Assembly: GCF_900497805.2 (NCBI RefSeq)
Contig: NW_020954719.1
Span: 1,240,001 to 1,304,000 of the forward strand
Length of the DNA stretch: 64,000 nt
From: Vombatus ursinus
Taxonomy: Eukaryota > Chordata > Mammalia > Diprotodontia > Vombatidae
Reading direction: 5' to 3'
The number at the start of each line of letters is the position of its first letter. The stretch's first letter is position 1. The notes under the pieces are model-generated. The model ran no database searches. It saw nothing but the letters and a program-made list of their open reading frames with translations, and was not told where the DNA came from. Position numbers and translations under genes: made by a program. Of this stretch, positions 43,111 through 54,830 are shown in pieces.

Positions 43111-44330
43111 GGGGGAAATCATAACTGACCCCACTTTCTGCTATTTTGCTATTGTATTTCTTCTTTTTCTGTGTGGTACTCAGTGTACTGAATGTCTCCT
43201 TCATTACCTCCCTTCCCCCAATCACTTTCCAGTAACAAAAGAAAACTCCAAGGACCCTGAATAGTTCTTTCAAACTCACTCACTTCTCTTTATTCCCTCT
43301 ACTAAGGCATATAGTAGGAGCCAAACAAATGCTAATAAATAACTGAATGATAATGAAGATACTAGTCTGGTGTAAATGGCTATGCTAAAGGTCTTTATAG
43401 CAATTTAAGTATCCTTTTTCTTTTGCTAAAAACATATCTTTTCAGGTTTATTGTACCCTACCTGATCTTACCCAAAACTGCTTTGTAAGCCTGCCTATGT
43501 CACCTACTTGATTGTACCCAAACTTCTGGGTCATGTGGCTAACTAAGGAGGAGACACTATTTATCTATCCACGCACGTATACATATACACATACACATAC
43601 ACATGTATGTAATACACAGATACATATTTATGTATGTGTATGTGTGTGATTTGTGAAATTGTGAGACACACATGTCCGTCACCCACTCTTGAGTGTATCA
43701 ATAAATTGCAATTTACCAGCTTGCCCGTTACCTGGCATATTCCTGCACTGGTTAGTTAGTATCAAGTGCTAAAATAAATCAAAGCCATGAATTGAGGAAT
43801 AAAGTGTTCTTTATTTATTGAGATAACAGGGTAGTGTGTTTATTTAATTGAGATAACAGGATAGGAAACCTGCCACTCTAGGGGATGCCCCTTGAATGCA
43901 GAGCACAATGAATTTCCCAACTCTAAGACCCATGCAAAAGCTTCTTATACCTTTAGGAGGAGAGGGGCGAGGGGGCAATATGAGGTGGCAAGGCCTGGTC
44001 ATGAGACCCCAGTGGCCCTTAGCAATGTGTACAAGGAAAATCACTTCATTCTGGCTGTTTTGCCCTTCATACCAGGAATCCTAAAGGAAGGGGGCAAGGA
44101 TGTTAGAAGCTGAGATCCAGCTTAAACTAGGTTCCATTACAAGGTAAAATCTCCCAGTTGGGGAGACTTAGGTTAGGGTGTGGTTCAGCTTGACCTAATC
44201 AAGAGTAAATATCTTAAAAGTAGGAATGTAAATACATTACTGAAATTCTGACATTCCTAGGATCATAAAGAGAGTGGCAAGTAACATTACATTTTCTATC
44301 AGTAATTTTCTGTCACTAGCAAGGATCTTG
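43111..44330 (-). other. Unassigned; possible minus LTR at 43,700-44,250
   Basis: No gene. A CA/TA microsatellite lies at 43,575-43,655. At 43,806-43,862 the phrase TTATTTATTGAGATAACAGG and a close second copy (TTATTTAATTGAGATAACAG) form a short tandem repeat. A reversed TATA word (about 43,947) and a reversed AATAAA (about 43,810) suggest an LTR. Confidence 0.4.
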
Positions 44331-44334
44331 AAAA

Positions 44335-45395
44335 TTCTTTTGATGATTTCAAATTGCATTCTAGAATGATTGGGCTAATTTACAGCTCTACCAATAGTGC
44401 ACTTGTGTACCAATTTTTTCACATCCCCTCTACCATTTGTCATCTTCCTTTTCTTGTCATCTTGGCCAATCTGATTGGTATGAGATGGTACCATAGAATT
44501 GTTTTAATTAATATTTCTCTAATTATTAAAATTGTAGAATATTTTTTCATGCCTTGGATTTCTTCTTCTGAAAACTATCCCTTCATGTCCTTTGGTCATT
44601 TGTCAATTGGAAATGGTTATAATCTCCTTATTCTTCGAAATTTGACTCCATTCCCTATGTGTTTTAGAAATTAGATCTTTTTCAGAGAAACTTGCTGAAA
44701 AGATCCCCCTCTTCCAGTTTCCTGGGGGTTTTTTTTGTTTTTGTTTTTGTTTTTTGAATATAAGCTGTGTTGGTTTTGTTTATGTAAAAGTTTTGTATAA
44801 TCAGAATTGAACATTTTACTTTCTATGAACCTGTCTATCTCTTGTTTGGTCATGAACTCTTTCCCTGTCATTAGATCAGGGTAATTTCTCCCAAGTTCCA
44901 TTAATTTGTTTATAATATCACTCTTTATGTCTAAATCATGTACCCATTTTGAATTTCTCTTGGTATATGGTCATGCTTAGTTTCTTCCGGATTACTTTCT
45001 GGTTTTCCCAGCAGTTTTGCAAACAGTGAGTTCTTGCCACAGTAGCTGAGATGTTTTGATTTATCAAATACTAGGTTACTATACTCATTTGCTTCCATAC
45101 CTAATCTGTTCTATTGATCAACTTACCTATCACTGAATTGTGATAATTACAGCTTTGTAGTATAGTTTGAGATGTGGTACTGCTAGGTCACCCTCTTTCC
45201 TATTTTTTCTTCATTCATTCCCTTGATATTCTTGACCTTTTGTTACTCCAGATGATTTTTGCTATTTGTTTTCTAGCTTTGTAAAGTAATTCTTTGATAG
45301 TTTGATAGGTATGGCATTGAATAAGAAAAGTAATTTAGCTACTATTGTGATTTTTAATGTATTAGCCTGATCTACCCATAAGTAATTAATATTTC
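44335..45395 (-). mobile_element. L1 ORF2 C-terminal part
   Basis: The plus strand is the mirrored L1: ATTCTAGAATGATTGG, TTGGCCAATCTGATTGGTAT, TTTGGTCATTTGTCAATTGG, CTCTTGTTTGGTCATGAACT and ATGTCTAAATCATGTACCCA. Its minus-strand frame at 44,901-44,671 gives MTGKEFMTKQEIDRFIESKM. It stops at an L2 fragment. Confidence 0.88.
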
Positions 45396-45399
45396 AGGG

Positions 45400-45570
45400 T
45401 GAGGTGCTGTTTTAATCAATCAATAAACATTTATTAAAATGCCAGGGACTGAGCTAAGTGCTGCTTGAGTGGCATCTTAAAAGAAGAAAGGGATTTTCCA
45501 AAGCAGAGTGAGGTAAGGAAGAAGGAGCACATTCTAGGATACAGTCAATACAAAAACAAGGAGATGGGAG
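45400..45570 (-). mobile_element. L2 3' end between L1 parts
   Basis: The mirrored L2 end (CAATCAATAAACATTTATTA, GCCAGGGACTGAGCTAAGTG) lies between two parts of an L1 ORF2 that would otherwise be nearly consecutive, with roughly the middle of ORF2 missing. Confidence 0.7.
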
Positions 45571-45652
45571 ATGGAATGAGATGTGTGTGTATTTGTGTGT
45601 ATGTGTGCTTTCTTGTGTTTTTTTTTTTAACAGGAATGAGTGGGGTATTTTG

Positions 45653-46162
45653 TCAAAAAGTTTTTTCTACATCTATTGAAATAATAATATGATTTTTGTT
45701 ATTTTTGTCATTAGCATGGTCAATTATGTTTATAGTTTTCCTAATATTGAACCATCCCTGAATTCTGAGTATAATACAGCCATAGTCATAAAATATGATC
45801 ATTGTGATATATTGCTGCAATCTCCTTGCTAATATTTTATTTAATTTTTTTGCATCAATATTCATTAGGGAAAATAATCTAGAGTTTTCTTTGTCAGTTT
45901 TGACTCTCCATGGTTCAGAAATCAAGACCATATTTGTGTCAAAGATGGAATTTGTTAAGAGTGCTTCTTTTTTTTTTTTAAACAGTTTATACAGTATTGG
46001 AAATAATTGTTGTTTAAATGTTTGGTAGCATTTGCTTGTAAATCCCTCTAGCTCTGGTTTTTTTTTCCCCTTAGAGAACTTATTTATGACTTGTTCAATT
46101 TCTTTTCCTAAGATAGGGTCATTTAAATATTCTATTTTCCATTCTATTAATCTGTGCAACAT
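45653..46162 (-). pseudogene. L1 ORF2 reverse transcriptase, open segment
   Basis: The 169-residue frame reads [86 protein letters not shown] and [12 protein letters not shown]. These are the RT fingers and the SIDVEKTF motif A. It ends where the L2 fragment starts. Confidence 0.9.
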
Positions 46163-48266
46163 ATATTTTTGTAAATATTAATCCAATTCATTAAGATTGT
46201 CAGTTTTACTGGAAAATGATTGGTCAAAGTGGCTCTAAATAATTGCTTTTATTTCATCTTCATTGGTTGTGAATTCAACTTTTCCATTTTTGATACTAGT
46301 AATTTGATTTTCTTCCTTTTTAAAAATCAAATTAGCTAATGACTTATTTATTTTATTGGGGTTTTTATGTTTAATTGGTTGATTTTAGTTACATGCCCAA
46401 TTTGTTGATCTGTTCTTTCTTTTATTAATGTAAGTGTTTAGAGACATAAATTTTCCCCTAAATGCTGCTTTATCCCACAAATTTTTACATCTCACTATTA
46501 TCTGTAATGAAATTATTTATTCTTTGATTCACCCATTCTATAGGATTGTTACTTAATTTCCAACTAATTTTTAATCTTTGCTTCAAGAATCTTTTATTGA
46601 ATGTAATTTTTATTACATTATCATCAGAAAAAAAGATGCATTTAACCCTTTTGCTTTTCTTCCTTTGTTTGCGAGGTTTCATGCCCTAATACATGATCAG
46701 TTTTTGTGAAGATGACATGCACAGCTGAGAGCAGGTATACTGTGATATCTTACTTTACTGAAATTCCATTCATTTTCTTAATTACCTTCTTGTTTATTTT
46801 CTAGTTAGATTTATTTAGGTCTGAGAAGGGTAAATTAAGGTCCCCCACTATTATTGTTTTAGTGTCTTGTCTATTTCCTTCTGTAACTCATTTAAATGTT
46901 CCTTTAAGAACTTAGATGCTATTACATTTGGTATATGTGTATATTTAGTGTTGATATTAATCCATTGCCTATGGTAACTTTTAACAAAATGTAGTTTCCT
47001 TGTTTATTTTTTTAATTAGGTCTATTTTTACTTTTGCTTTGTTTGATTTCTACCCTGCCTTTTATACATCAGCTTAAGCATAGTAGATTCTGCTCCAACT
47101 CCTTATTTTAATTCCCTGTATCTTTCTGTTTTAAGTGTATTTCTTATAAACAACATTCTCCTTTCAAATCCATTCTGATAACTTCTTCCTTTTTATGAGT
47201 GAGTTCATCCATTCACATTCACAGTTAAATTTGCTAACTGTATTTTCCTCCATCATTTTCTATTATACTTATCTTTCTCTTTTTTTACTGTCTCCTCTTC
47301 AAGAGTTTGTTTTGCTTCAGATCACTGCCTCCCTTAATTTGTCTTTCCTTTTATTCCTCCTTTCCATTTCTCTTAACCCTTCTCCCTTCTACTTTTCTGT
47401 TAGGCAAGATGAGTTTCTGTAACCAACTGTGTGCATATGTTTATTCTTCTCTCCTTGAGCCAGTTCAGATGAAAGTGAAGTTCAAATGTTACCCACTTCT
47501 CCCCTCTGCCACCTCCATTGTATTAACTCTTGCATGTTTCTTTTATGGAAGATAATTTCACCATTCTTCCTCTTCCTTTCCTTTTCTCCCAGTATATCCT
47601 TCTTCCCCACCCTTTCATTCTTCTTTTGGGATCATCTACACATAATAGAATCACAACCATACCCTCTGTCCAATTAGACTCCCTCCAAGACCCCTGGTGA
47701 TGATACAGTTCTTAGAGGTTACATGTATCTTGTCCCCGTATAAGAATGTAAATAGTTTAACCATGTTTAGTCCCTTGTGATTTCTTCCTTGTTATGATTC
47801 TCTTGAGTCCTGTGTTTGCATGTCAAATTTTCTATTCACCTATGTTTTTTTCATCAGGAATACTTGAAAGTCTTTAAATGTTCCTTTTTTCCCATGGAGA
47901 ATTATACTCATTTTTGCTGAATAGGTTATTCTTAGTTGTCATCCTAGGTCATTTGTCATATTCCAAACTCTCTGTTTCTTTATTATGATGGCTGCTAAGT
48001 TATCTGTGATCCTAATTGGCTCCATGGTACTTGAATTATTTCTTTCTGTCTGCTTGCAATATTTTCTCCTTGACTTGGGAGTTCTGTATTTTGACTATAA
48101 TGTTCTCGGGAGTTTTCACTTTTCGGGTTTCTTTAAGGAAATGATCAGTCAATTCTTTTAATTTCTGCTTTGTCTTCTTGTTCTAAGATATCTGGGCAAT
48201 TGTCTTTCAAGATTTCTTAAAATATGATTCTAGACTCTTTTTTGTTTATGGCTTTTATGTAATTCA

Positions 48267-48425
48267 GTGATTTTTTTTTTTGTGGTGAGGCAATTGGGGT
48301 TAAGTGATTTGCCCAAGGTCACACAGCTAGTAAGTGTTAAGTGTCTGGTCTGAGACCAGATTTGAACCCACGTCCTCCTGACTCCAGGACCCATGCTCTG
48401 TCCACTGTGCCACCTAACTGCCCTC
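48267..48425 (-). mobile_element. tRNA-derived SINE in L1 ORF1
   Basis: Reverse-oriented full copy; the flanks share TAATTCAGTGATTTTT on both sides. Confidence 0.95.
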
Positions 48426-48744
48426 TAATTCAGTGATTTTTAAATGATTTCTCCTTGTTCTATTTTCCAGGTCAGTTGTTTTTCTTATGAGATATTTAAT
48501 ATTTTTTGGTCTTTTTTTTCCAGTCTTTTGGCTTTGTTTTTATTATTCCCTAATTTCTCATAGTGTCATTAAATTCCATTTAGCCACTTCTAATTTTTCA
48601 AGGAGTTATTTCCTTCATTGTTTTGTACCCCTTTTGCTAACCTGTTATTTCTCTTTTTATATCTTTCATCCATAGCTCTCATTTGGTTTTTTAAATAATT
48701 TTAGCTCCTTTTTTAATGCTTCTAGGAATTCTTGTTGGATTTAT

Positions 48745-49325
48745 TTTTTTCTTTTTTTAAAATAAGTTTTTATTGACATTTTGTTTCTTATATCACCATA
48801 GCATCCCACTTACCCTTCTCTCTCTCTGAGAGCCATTCCAAATGACAATATTTTTTTAAGACAGGAAAAAAAGTTAGCAAAATTGATTAACACATTGAAA
48901 AATTACAAATACATGTGCAATGTTTAACACCTGTGGACTTCCCACCTCCATAAAGGGGTAGGTTGGGGGTATTTTCTCATATCTTTTCATTCAAGTCCCA
49001 CTTGATTTTTATAATTTTGTTTCATTTACTTTTATTTTTTGGTATGTCATTGTTTTTTCCATTTACATTGTTATAATTACCGTACTTTTTTTTTCATTTT
49101 GCTTAATTTAGTGTACATTAGTTCATGTACATTTTCCCATGCTTCTCTATATTCATCACACACATAATTTCTTATAGCATAGTCCTTTACAATCATGTAC
49201 CACAATTTGTTTAGCCATTGCCCAATTGATGGGCATCTACTTTGATTCCAACTTTTAGCTAGTGACATTGTCTTACCTATATCACTGTTATAAATATTTT
49301 GGAGTATATGGAGTATCTGCATTTT
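48745..49325 (-). mobile_element. 5'-truncated L1 of another subfamily
   Basis: The mirrored 3' UTR is of a distinct type (TATATCACCATAGCATCCCA, GACTTCCCACCTCCATAAAG). The frame at 49,322-49,077 encodes CPSIGQWLNKLWYMIVKDYA and EYREAWENVHELM, the end of ORF2. It interrupts the ORF1 region of the host L1. Confidence 0.8.
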
Positions 49326-49436
49326 TCTTCGAGACTTTACTTGTAGATGTTTTCAAGTCATTGCATTCTTCTGTGTTTGAATCTCGAGCTTCCCTTTACA
49401 ATAACTTTTTTTTGGTTGATTTCTTTTTTTGTTTGT

Positions 49437-49602
49437 TCATTTTTTTTTTTTTTTTAGTGAGGCAATTAGGGTTAAGTGTGTGACCTTGCCCAAGGTCACA
49501 CAGCTAGTACCCGTCAAGTGTTTCGTCTGAGGCCAGATTTAAACTCAGGTCCTCCTGACTTCAGGGCCAGTGCTTTATCCACCGTGCCACCTAGCTGCCC
49601 CA
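49437..49602 (-). mobile_element. tRNA-derived SINE in L1 ORF1
   Basis: Reverse-oriented copy with GTTTGTTCATT repeated on both sides (about 49,430 and 49,604). Confidence 0.92.
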
Positions 49603-50509
49603 TGTTTGTTCATTCTTGACTTTGGACTTTATGTTGGACTCTATTCACTTGGGGTGGGAGGGAATGTCTGGCCTGAGCTTCTTTCTTTTTATGTCTTGCT
49701 GCTTTCACAGCTTAGCCTATGGGCCAACAAGCTTTCAGTGTTTCCACGGTGGTGTGATCAAGGGACAGTTCTATTCACTGTCCTGGTCTGAGCTCTGCAA
49801 GTTGGGTCTGTTGGATTGTGTGTAGTTGACTTTCAGTAGATTGCTACTGGACTCAGTCACTGTTAGCTTGCTGTGAAGTTCTGCAGGTTCAAAGTGACTG
49901 AACTGCTGGCTCCCCTTTGGTCATGGTCTCCAGTCTTGGTTATTCTATTGCAGCCTCATGTATTTGGCTAAGGCTTAGAAATGAGTCACTGTTCTGTTCC
50001 TGGTCTCAAAGACACACAGCTAAACATCTGGAATTTGCTCTGTGCCACAATTCAGGTAGTATTCTGTGCTCACTTGCAGCTGTTCCTTTCCTCCCTAAAT
50101 CTGTGACCCAGATTTTGGTAATGGGCAAGAGAGATACCAAATGGCACCCGTTTCTGTGCCCACTGCTAGTTCACCGGTCCCTTGTGATCTCTTTCTGTCC
50201 TGTTGTTTCCTGCCCTGATGCTTTGTTTCAGCTCCCTTCCCATAACTGGGTGCTAGAATACTCCCCATCCCTGCCATCACCACTGCACTTTACTCCTAGC
50301 AAGTTTCCACCCCAGTGTTTCCTGACCTCTCTGTCTTCCTAGCTGCCCTGGGCTGGAAAAGTGACTCACTGTGACTTTTTCTTGGCTTTCTCTTTCAGAA
50401 TTTGGTCTGGCATATTTTCTAAGTTTTTGTGGAAAGAGGTTTGCTGGGAAGTTAAGGTAAAAATGTTTCCTCTCACTGTGTCATCTTGACTCTACCCTCT
50501 CCTGACAGT

Positions 50510-50665
50510 CTTTTTCTCAGTCTTCATTCATCTACTGCATTGGACACTGTTGAACACCCTCCCTTCCAGGATACCCTCTTCTCTAAGTTTTTCACTACTC
50601 TCTACTACTTCTTCCCCTACTTCCTTCTCAGTCTTCTTTGTTAGTTCATCATCTGTCAGAGGAAC
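50510..50665 (+). mobile_element. L2 ORF fragment (part 2)
   Basis: Matches L2 RT: TCTCAGTCTTCATTCATCTA, CATTGGACACTGTTGAACAC, ATACCCTCTTCTCTAAG and CTTCTTCCCCTACTTCC (consensus AFDTVDHPLLLDTLFS ... WFSSYLS). It continues where the fragment at 39,960-40,200 leaves off. Confidence 0.75.
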
Positions 50666-51171
50666 AGCTCCATTATCAGCACTCTCTTAGTTCAGGATAG
50701 ATTTTGGAAGGAAATGGGACACTCATTAGTCAGTCAACATTTAACAAAACAAAATTTACTTTTCCCTAACACAGCAAGGATACGCACCAAGGGTACAGTA
50801 AAACTTCAGCTTTGGTAGATGTGGCTTCCCTCAATGTCTCGTGGAAACACATCTGATTAGCAGGCATTAATTATGATGGCTTGTGTGGTTTTAGTTACTC
50901 ACCAAGTCTGAGAAGTCTAGATTCTATATAACTAGTATATTTTATAATCCACGATAACCAGGAAGCTGCTTCAAGGAAGCTGAGACTAATCAGCTCCAGG
51001 GGAAAGCTTTGTCTTCTTTTATCAAAAGCCTTTCCATGTAGTGAGTGGGAGGAAGAAAAGCTGCTTCCAGGAAACAACGATCCTACCATGTACCATTCTT
51101 AGGTAGCCAGGTTCTAAGGATCTTCTTGAAGCAAGATATCATAGGCCTTTTTACCTTACTCACTATGCATG
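50666..51171 (-). other. Unassigned, LTR-like composition
   Basis: No gene. The texture resembles LTR sequence (a reversed TATAAAATAT word near 50,938) but I found no paired signals or ends. Confidence 0.3.
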
Positions 51172-51778
51172 TGTAAAATTGATTTAACATTATATATGTT
51201 TATTAGGGCCGATAGTACACTAATTAGATTTATAGTTATCGATCCATGCAATCAAACTTTATTGATTAGTTACCGATACAAACATCAAACCCTCTAGGAA
51301 CAAATCACCAATCTGATTCATAAAGTCCTAGTAAGCATACTTCATACTGGCTGCTCACAACAAGGTCCTCTCTCTGCCCAAATGGAGGCCGTGTGTCTCC
51401 CTCCAAGGTGACATTCTGGCAAGTCTCCATCAGTTAGAAATGCTCTTGTGTAAATATAGAAATACAGGAGGCTTTCTTAGTCACAGCCTAGGAGCAGATT
51501 GACAGATGGGGCCTCTGGTGGGTTTTTATGGTTCTGTCTAAGGAAGTTTATAAATTACGTTTAAGTTCTGATTAGTGATATAATCAACCAAAACTAACAT
51601 CATTAACAAGTGTTTTATTAGTTGTTTACTCGATTTGGGACACATACACATCATTAGCAGTTGCTTACCAAATCTGGAGGAACACAAATACCTATGTGTG
51701 CATACACCATTTGTTTACCACGTTTGAGGGACATACTTCATTGCCAAACTATAATATTCAAGTGCTTATCTTGTAACA
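51172..51778 (-). mobile_element. LTR, minus orientation, next to ERV-L-like pol
   Basis: On the minus strand a CATAAAAAC box (about 51,528) precedes an AATAAAG signal (reverse of about 51,259) and TG/CA-type ends are possible at both limits. It lies on the 3' side of the pol fossil and could be its own LTR or a separate insertion. Confidence 0.6.
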
Positions 51779-51834
51779 GAAAAACAACTTATATAACTAC
51801 TTAGTCACAAAATGGAAGCTTAAAACAAATGTAT

Positions 51835-53390
51835 TGCTCACTCTGAGTTAACCTACTAATTTCCACTGGATACTCCAACTGTTCCTTCTGCTTCCTTTTT
51901 ATTCTTTGGGAGTTTCAAAACTAAGATCTTTTCTACAACTGGTTGGGGATGCTCCCTCTAAGGTCCAAATCATACCTAGAAACTTAACAAGTGGTTGCCC
52001 ATTCTGTATCATTTGTAAGGCAAGTTTCGATCTTTAGTTAATCCTTCAACAATTCTATCTATAATTTTCTCTACTATTTGTTTGTCATGTCCCCAAATTA
52101 TAATATTATCTCAGTAATATTGAATAGGGCAAGTACTCCTGTCAATTTTATCTAGGTCTTGTCTACACAAAGTATGGCATAAAACTGGACTATTAACATA
52201 CCTTTGTGGCAACGTTTCAAAGGTAGTTACTCTGCCCCATGCCACATGAAGGCAAATTGTTCCTGACTTTCTTTCAGCCACTTGTACTGCAAAGAACCTA
52301 TTACTTAAATCAATGACTAAAAAAATAAAGGTCAAACATGTCTTTAAAGTTTCCCCATGATTTCTGAAATATTAGGAAGGGCTTTCTTAATGGATTCAAT
52401 CTTGGCATTAAGTTTCCTATAGGCCATTGTAAATCTCCACTCTCCACTGGCTTTTACTGACTGACCAAACCAAAGAATTTTAAGTGTTAGTTTGTCTTCC
52501 TAATTGTACTTTCTTGTTCCAAATCTTTCAAGATTACAGCAATTTCCTTGTTTCTTCCTTTGAATCTCTACTAAAGAGTATTTACAAGTTGTTTTGTGTC
52601 AGTCAAGATTACTAGATCCCGTAAGGCTCTTCCCACCAGTAATCTGACCTTAAATTTGATTTCTTCAATAGAGCAAAGTTTTTACACAATACCATCCCAA
52701 TTATTGCTTTTCCTAAGTTTGGAAAAGCAACTATTGTATAGATTTCCTCAGGCCAATCTACAAGTTTTAATTTTCTTTATACAAACTCCAAAACCATTTA
52801 TTTAATATGGCCTTGTTTTTTTTTTTTTCTTTAGTGTATCTGGTATTATGGTTATTTGTGAGCCAGTGCCTAAAAGAACCAATATGTACTGTTGATGTAA
52901 AAGCAAACAGTGCCCTAAAAACTAACACCACCTTGTGAGGCCCCACCTGAACTTGAGGGCATCCTAGAGTCTCTTTCCCTTATCTTGAGATACCATAAAA
53001 CTTGCCCCCTATCCAGGACCATAAAAATTCCTTGTCTCCCTCTTCCTGAGTCATAAAATTTCCCATCTTCCTTATCCTGGGTCCCCTATCCTGTCATCCA
53101 TCTTCCTCATCCTGTGTCATGACAACCCCTCCGCTTATCTTGTAAGATAAAACAAACCCCTGTCCCTTTGTAAGTTGCTAGTCTTCTTTCCAGAGCTAGC
53201 CCCTGCTTTTGCGTCAATAAGGTTCCCAATGGTTACAGAGAAGGTCTAAGTGAATTCTTTCACACCTGAACCAGCTCTCCCAACTCTAAACCTCAACACT
53301 TATTGACCCTTGTGCCAAATTACTACTTCTAGTTAGGGGTGATTATCCTCCTGTCAGAACTTAGCAAGGGACTCAAATCCCTAAAGCAAA
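51835..53390 (-). mobile_element. Class III (ERV-L-like) pol fossil
   Basis: On the minus strand conceptual translation gives protease-like sequence (TGSQITIIP, about 52,870) and then reverse transcriptase with FIFLVIDLSNRFFAVQVAE, NSPVLCHTLCRQDLDKID and a YY-containing catalytic region before IIIWGHDKQIVEKIIDRIVE. The NSP.LCH..CR.DLD signature resembles ERV-L / spuma-like elements. The copy is old, incomplete and interrupted in several places, and an LTR (52,889-53,299) lies within it. No integrase or env was recognised. Confidence 0.7.
52889..53299 (+). mobile_element. Solo LTR inside the pol fossil
   Basis: A TG start near 52,889, an AATAAGG-type signal (about 53,216) preceded by GCCCCTGCTTTTGCGTC, a U5 with GTGAATTCTTTCACACCTGA and an end at CCTCAACA (53,299). 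Orientation is opposite to the pol fossil. Confidence 0.7.
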
Positions 53391-54213
53391 TTTAGGTCCT
53401 GGTCTATCAGAGCTCAGGTACTAGTTACAGCTTAGTTGATCCACAGTCAAGGTTTTGGAGGTCTGAAATTTGCTGAAACTTTCTACAATACTTTTGTAAA
53501 TCCTGAGATTTATGGCCCATATTGGAAGTTCTAATTAAGTGGCAAAAATCAAGACTTTGTATGTCTCCTATTTTGAAAATATGATTGAAAAATCACTAGT
53601 TCCATATACCTGCTGTTGAGGAATCAAAATTGAATTGCATTTTAATTTCTTCTTTTAAGAACACTTTTAAGAATACTTTTCATTGCCTTTTAGTCAAGTT
53701 CCAAGTCAGTGTCAGAGTAAACTATCTTTAATTATTAAAAATTCTCTCTCTTTTCTGACTCTGATGAACTCAGATTGAATCTTGCAAATCATAGAATTGC
53801 ACTTTTCATTTCGTATTGATTATTTTCTTTCATTCACTTTCATACTGATTCCACTTTTTCCCCCAACATTGCTATTTTCTTAGTAGTACACTTTTCTGCT
53901 TCCAAGTCATGTACCATCCACCTTCCAAGCTAGTTTCATTTTTATTCCATTGTATCTCTCTTTTGCAAATTAGTACACTTTTCTTATGTATATTAAATTA
54001 GTTGCAGAACTTTACTTTTCCCTGATCAGAGTTGAAACAACAAGATTTACAGATACTTTCTCATTGTGTCAAATAAAAAGCTTCCAATTAGGTTTCTTAC
54101 TTAAGAGCTTGTTAATGCATGGTTGATTTTAGTTCCTTTTTGGGTGACAGCTTCAAATTTACCTAAACAGTTAAATTCTGTTTTGTCGTTCACTGAAGAC
54201 TGCAGTGGTCATG
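53391..54213. other. Unassigned AT-rich sequence
   Basis: No gene. It lies upstream of the ERV-L-like pol in that element's orientation, where gag would be expected, but I cannot recognise gag. Confidence 0.3.
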
Positions 54214-54215
54214 TA

Positions 54216-54440
54216 AACCAGTGGGGTCAAATTCAAATGGAAATTGTTACTAAACCTAAAGATCCCTGCGTCTACATGTTAACTTGGGCAACCACAAAAT
54301 AACATTATCTGTGTTCTAGTGTATTTTCATTTATTTTTTTTTAAATATTTGTTTAGTTAACTATTTCTCAATTGCATTTTAATCTGGTTACTTCACTCAG
54401 AATGATGCCTGCAGTGTATTTGGCATCTCTGCTGTAAACT
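54216..54440 (+). mobile_element. Non-autonomous hAT element
   Basis: It starts with a CAGTGGGGTCAAATTCAAAT terminus and continues GATCCCTGCGTCTACATG, ACAAAATAACATTATCTGTG and TTTTAATCTGG, a pattern of a short hAT derivative. The right terminus is not clear. Confidence 0.6.
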
Positions 54441-54479
54441 ACTATGGGAAAACTTTACCACATTTTTTTTTTTAACCTA

Positions 54480-54830
54480 GCCCTGTGTGGCTGAAAGACC
54501 AGACTTGTTACTTAGAGACCAGATTTGTTTAATGCTTAATGCAAGATGTCCAGGTTATGCTGACCCCAGAAACATTCCAGGGAAGCAAGAGATTGCTACA
54601 TGGAATGTAGGAGTTTTTTCTTGCTGTCTCTCTAGTAAAACTACCCACTTTATCTGGAAACTGCTTCTGTGCAAGCCAAACAGCCACTGTTTCCTCATGC
54701 CTTTGTTTGAACTTAATATCATATAAAACTAACAGAGACTCAAGGGGAGCAGGCCGTCTATTTCAGCTCTTCCCAACAACGTAAACTTCTTTCTAAAACT
54801 TTTTCAGTTCTGCATTTCTTTGCAACCAAC
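54480..54830 (+). mobile_element. Possible LTR
   Basis: It has a CATATAAAAC box at about 54,720 and LTR-like texture on both sides. No polyadenylation signal was identified at the right spacing, so the call is weak. Confidence 0.35.

Larger units (their letters stand above)
45635..50505 (-). mobile_element. L1: RT, endonuclease, ORF1 and 5' UTR
   Basis: From right to left on the minus strand there is a 5' end (GAGTCAAGATGACACAGTGA, at 50,505-50,480), a ~850-base 5' UTR, ORF1 (about 49,640-48,100, split by two SINEs and an L1 3' end), and ORF2 with an open RT frame at 46,162-45,653. The element keeps its full 5' end, which is unusual for L1 copies, but its ORF2 middle is lost at the L2 junction. 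Stops and frame changes are many. Confidence 0.82.

Noticed and set aside
49917-50342. 141-codon open frame on the plus strand
   Set aside because: It is antisense to the L1 5' UTR, whose GC content leaves few stops.
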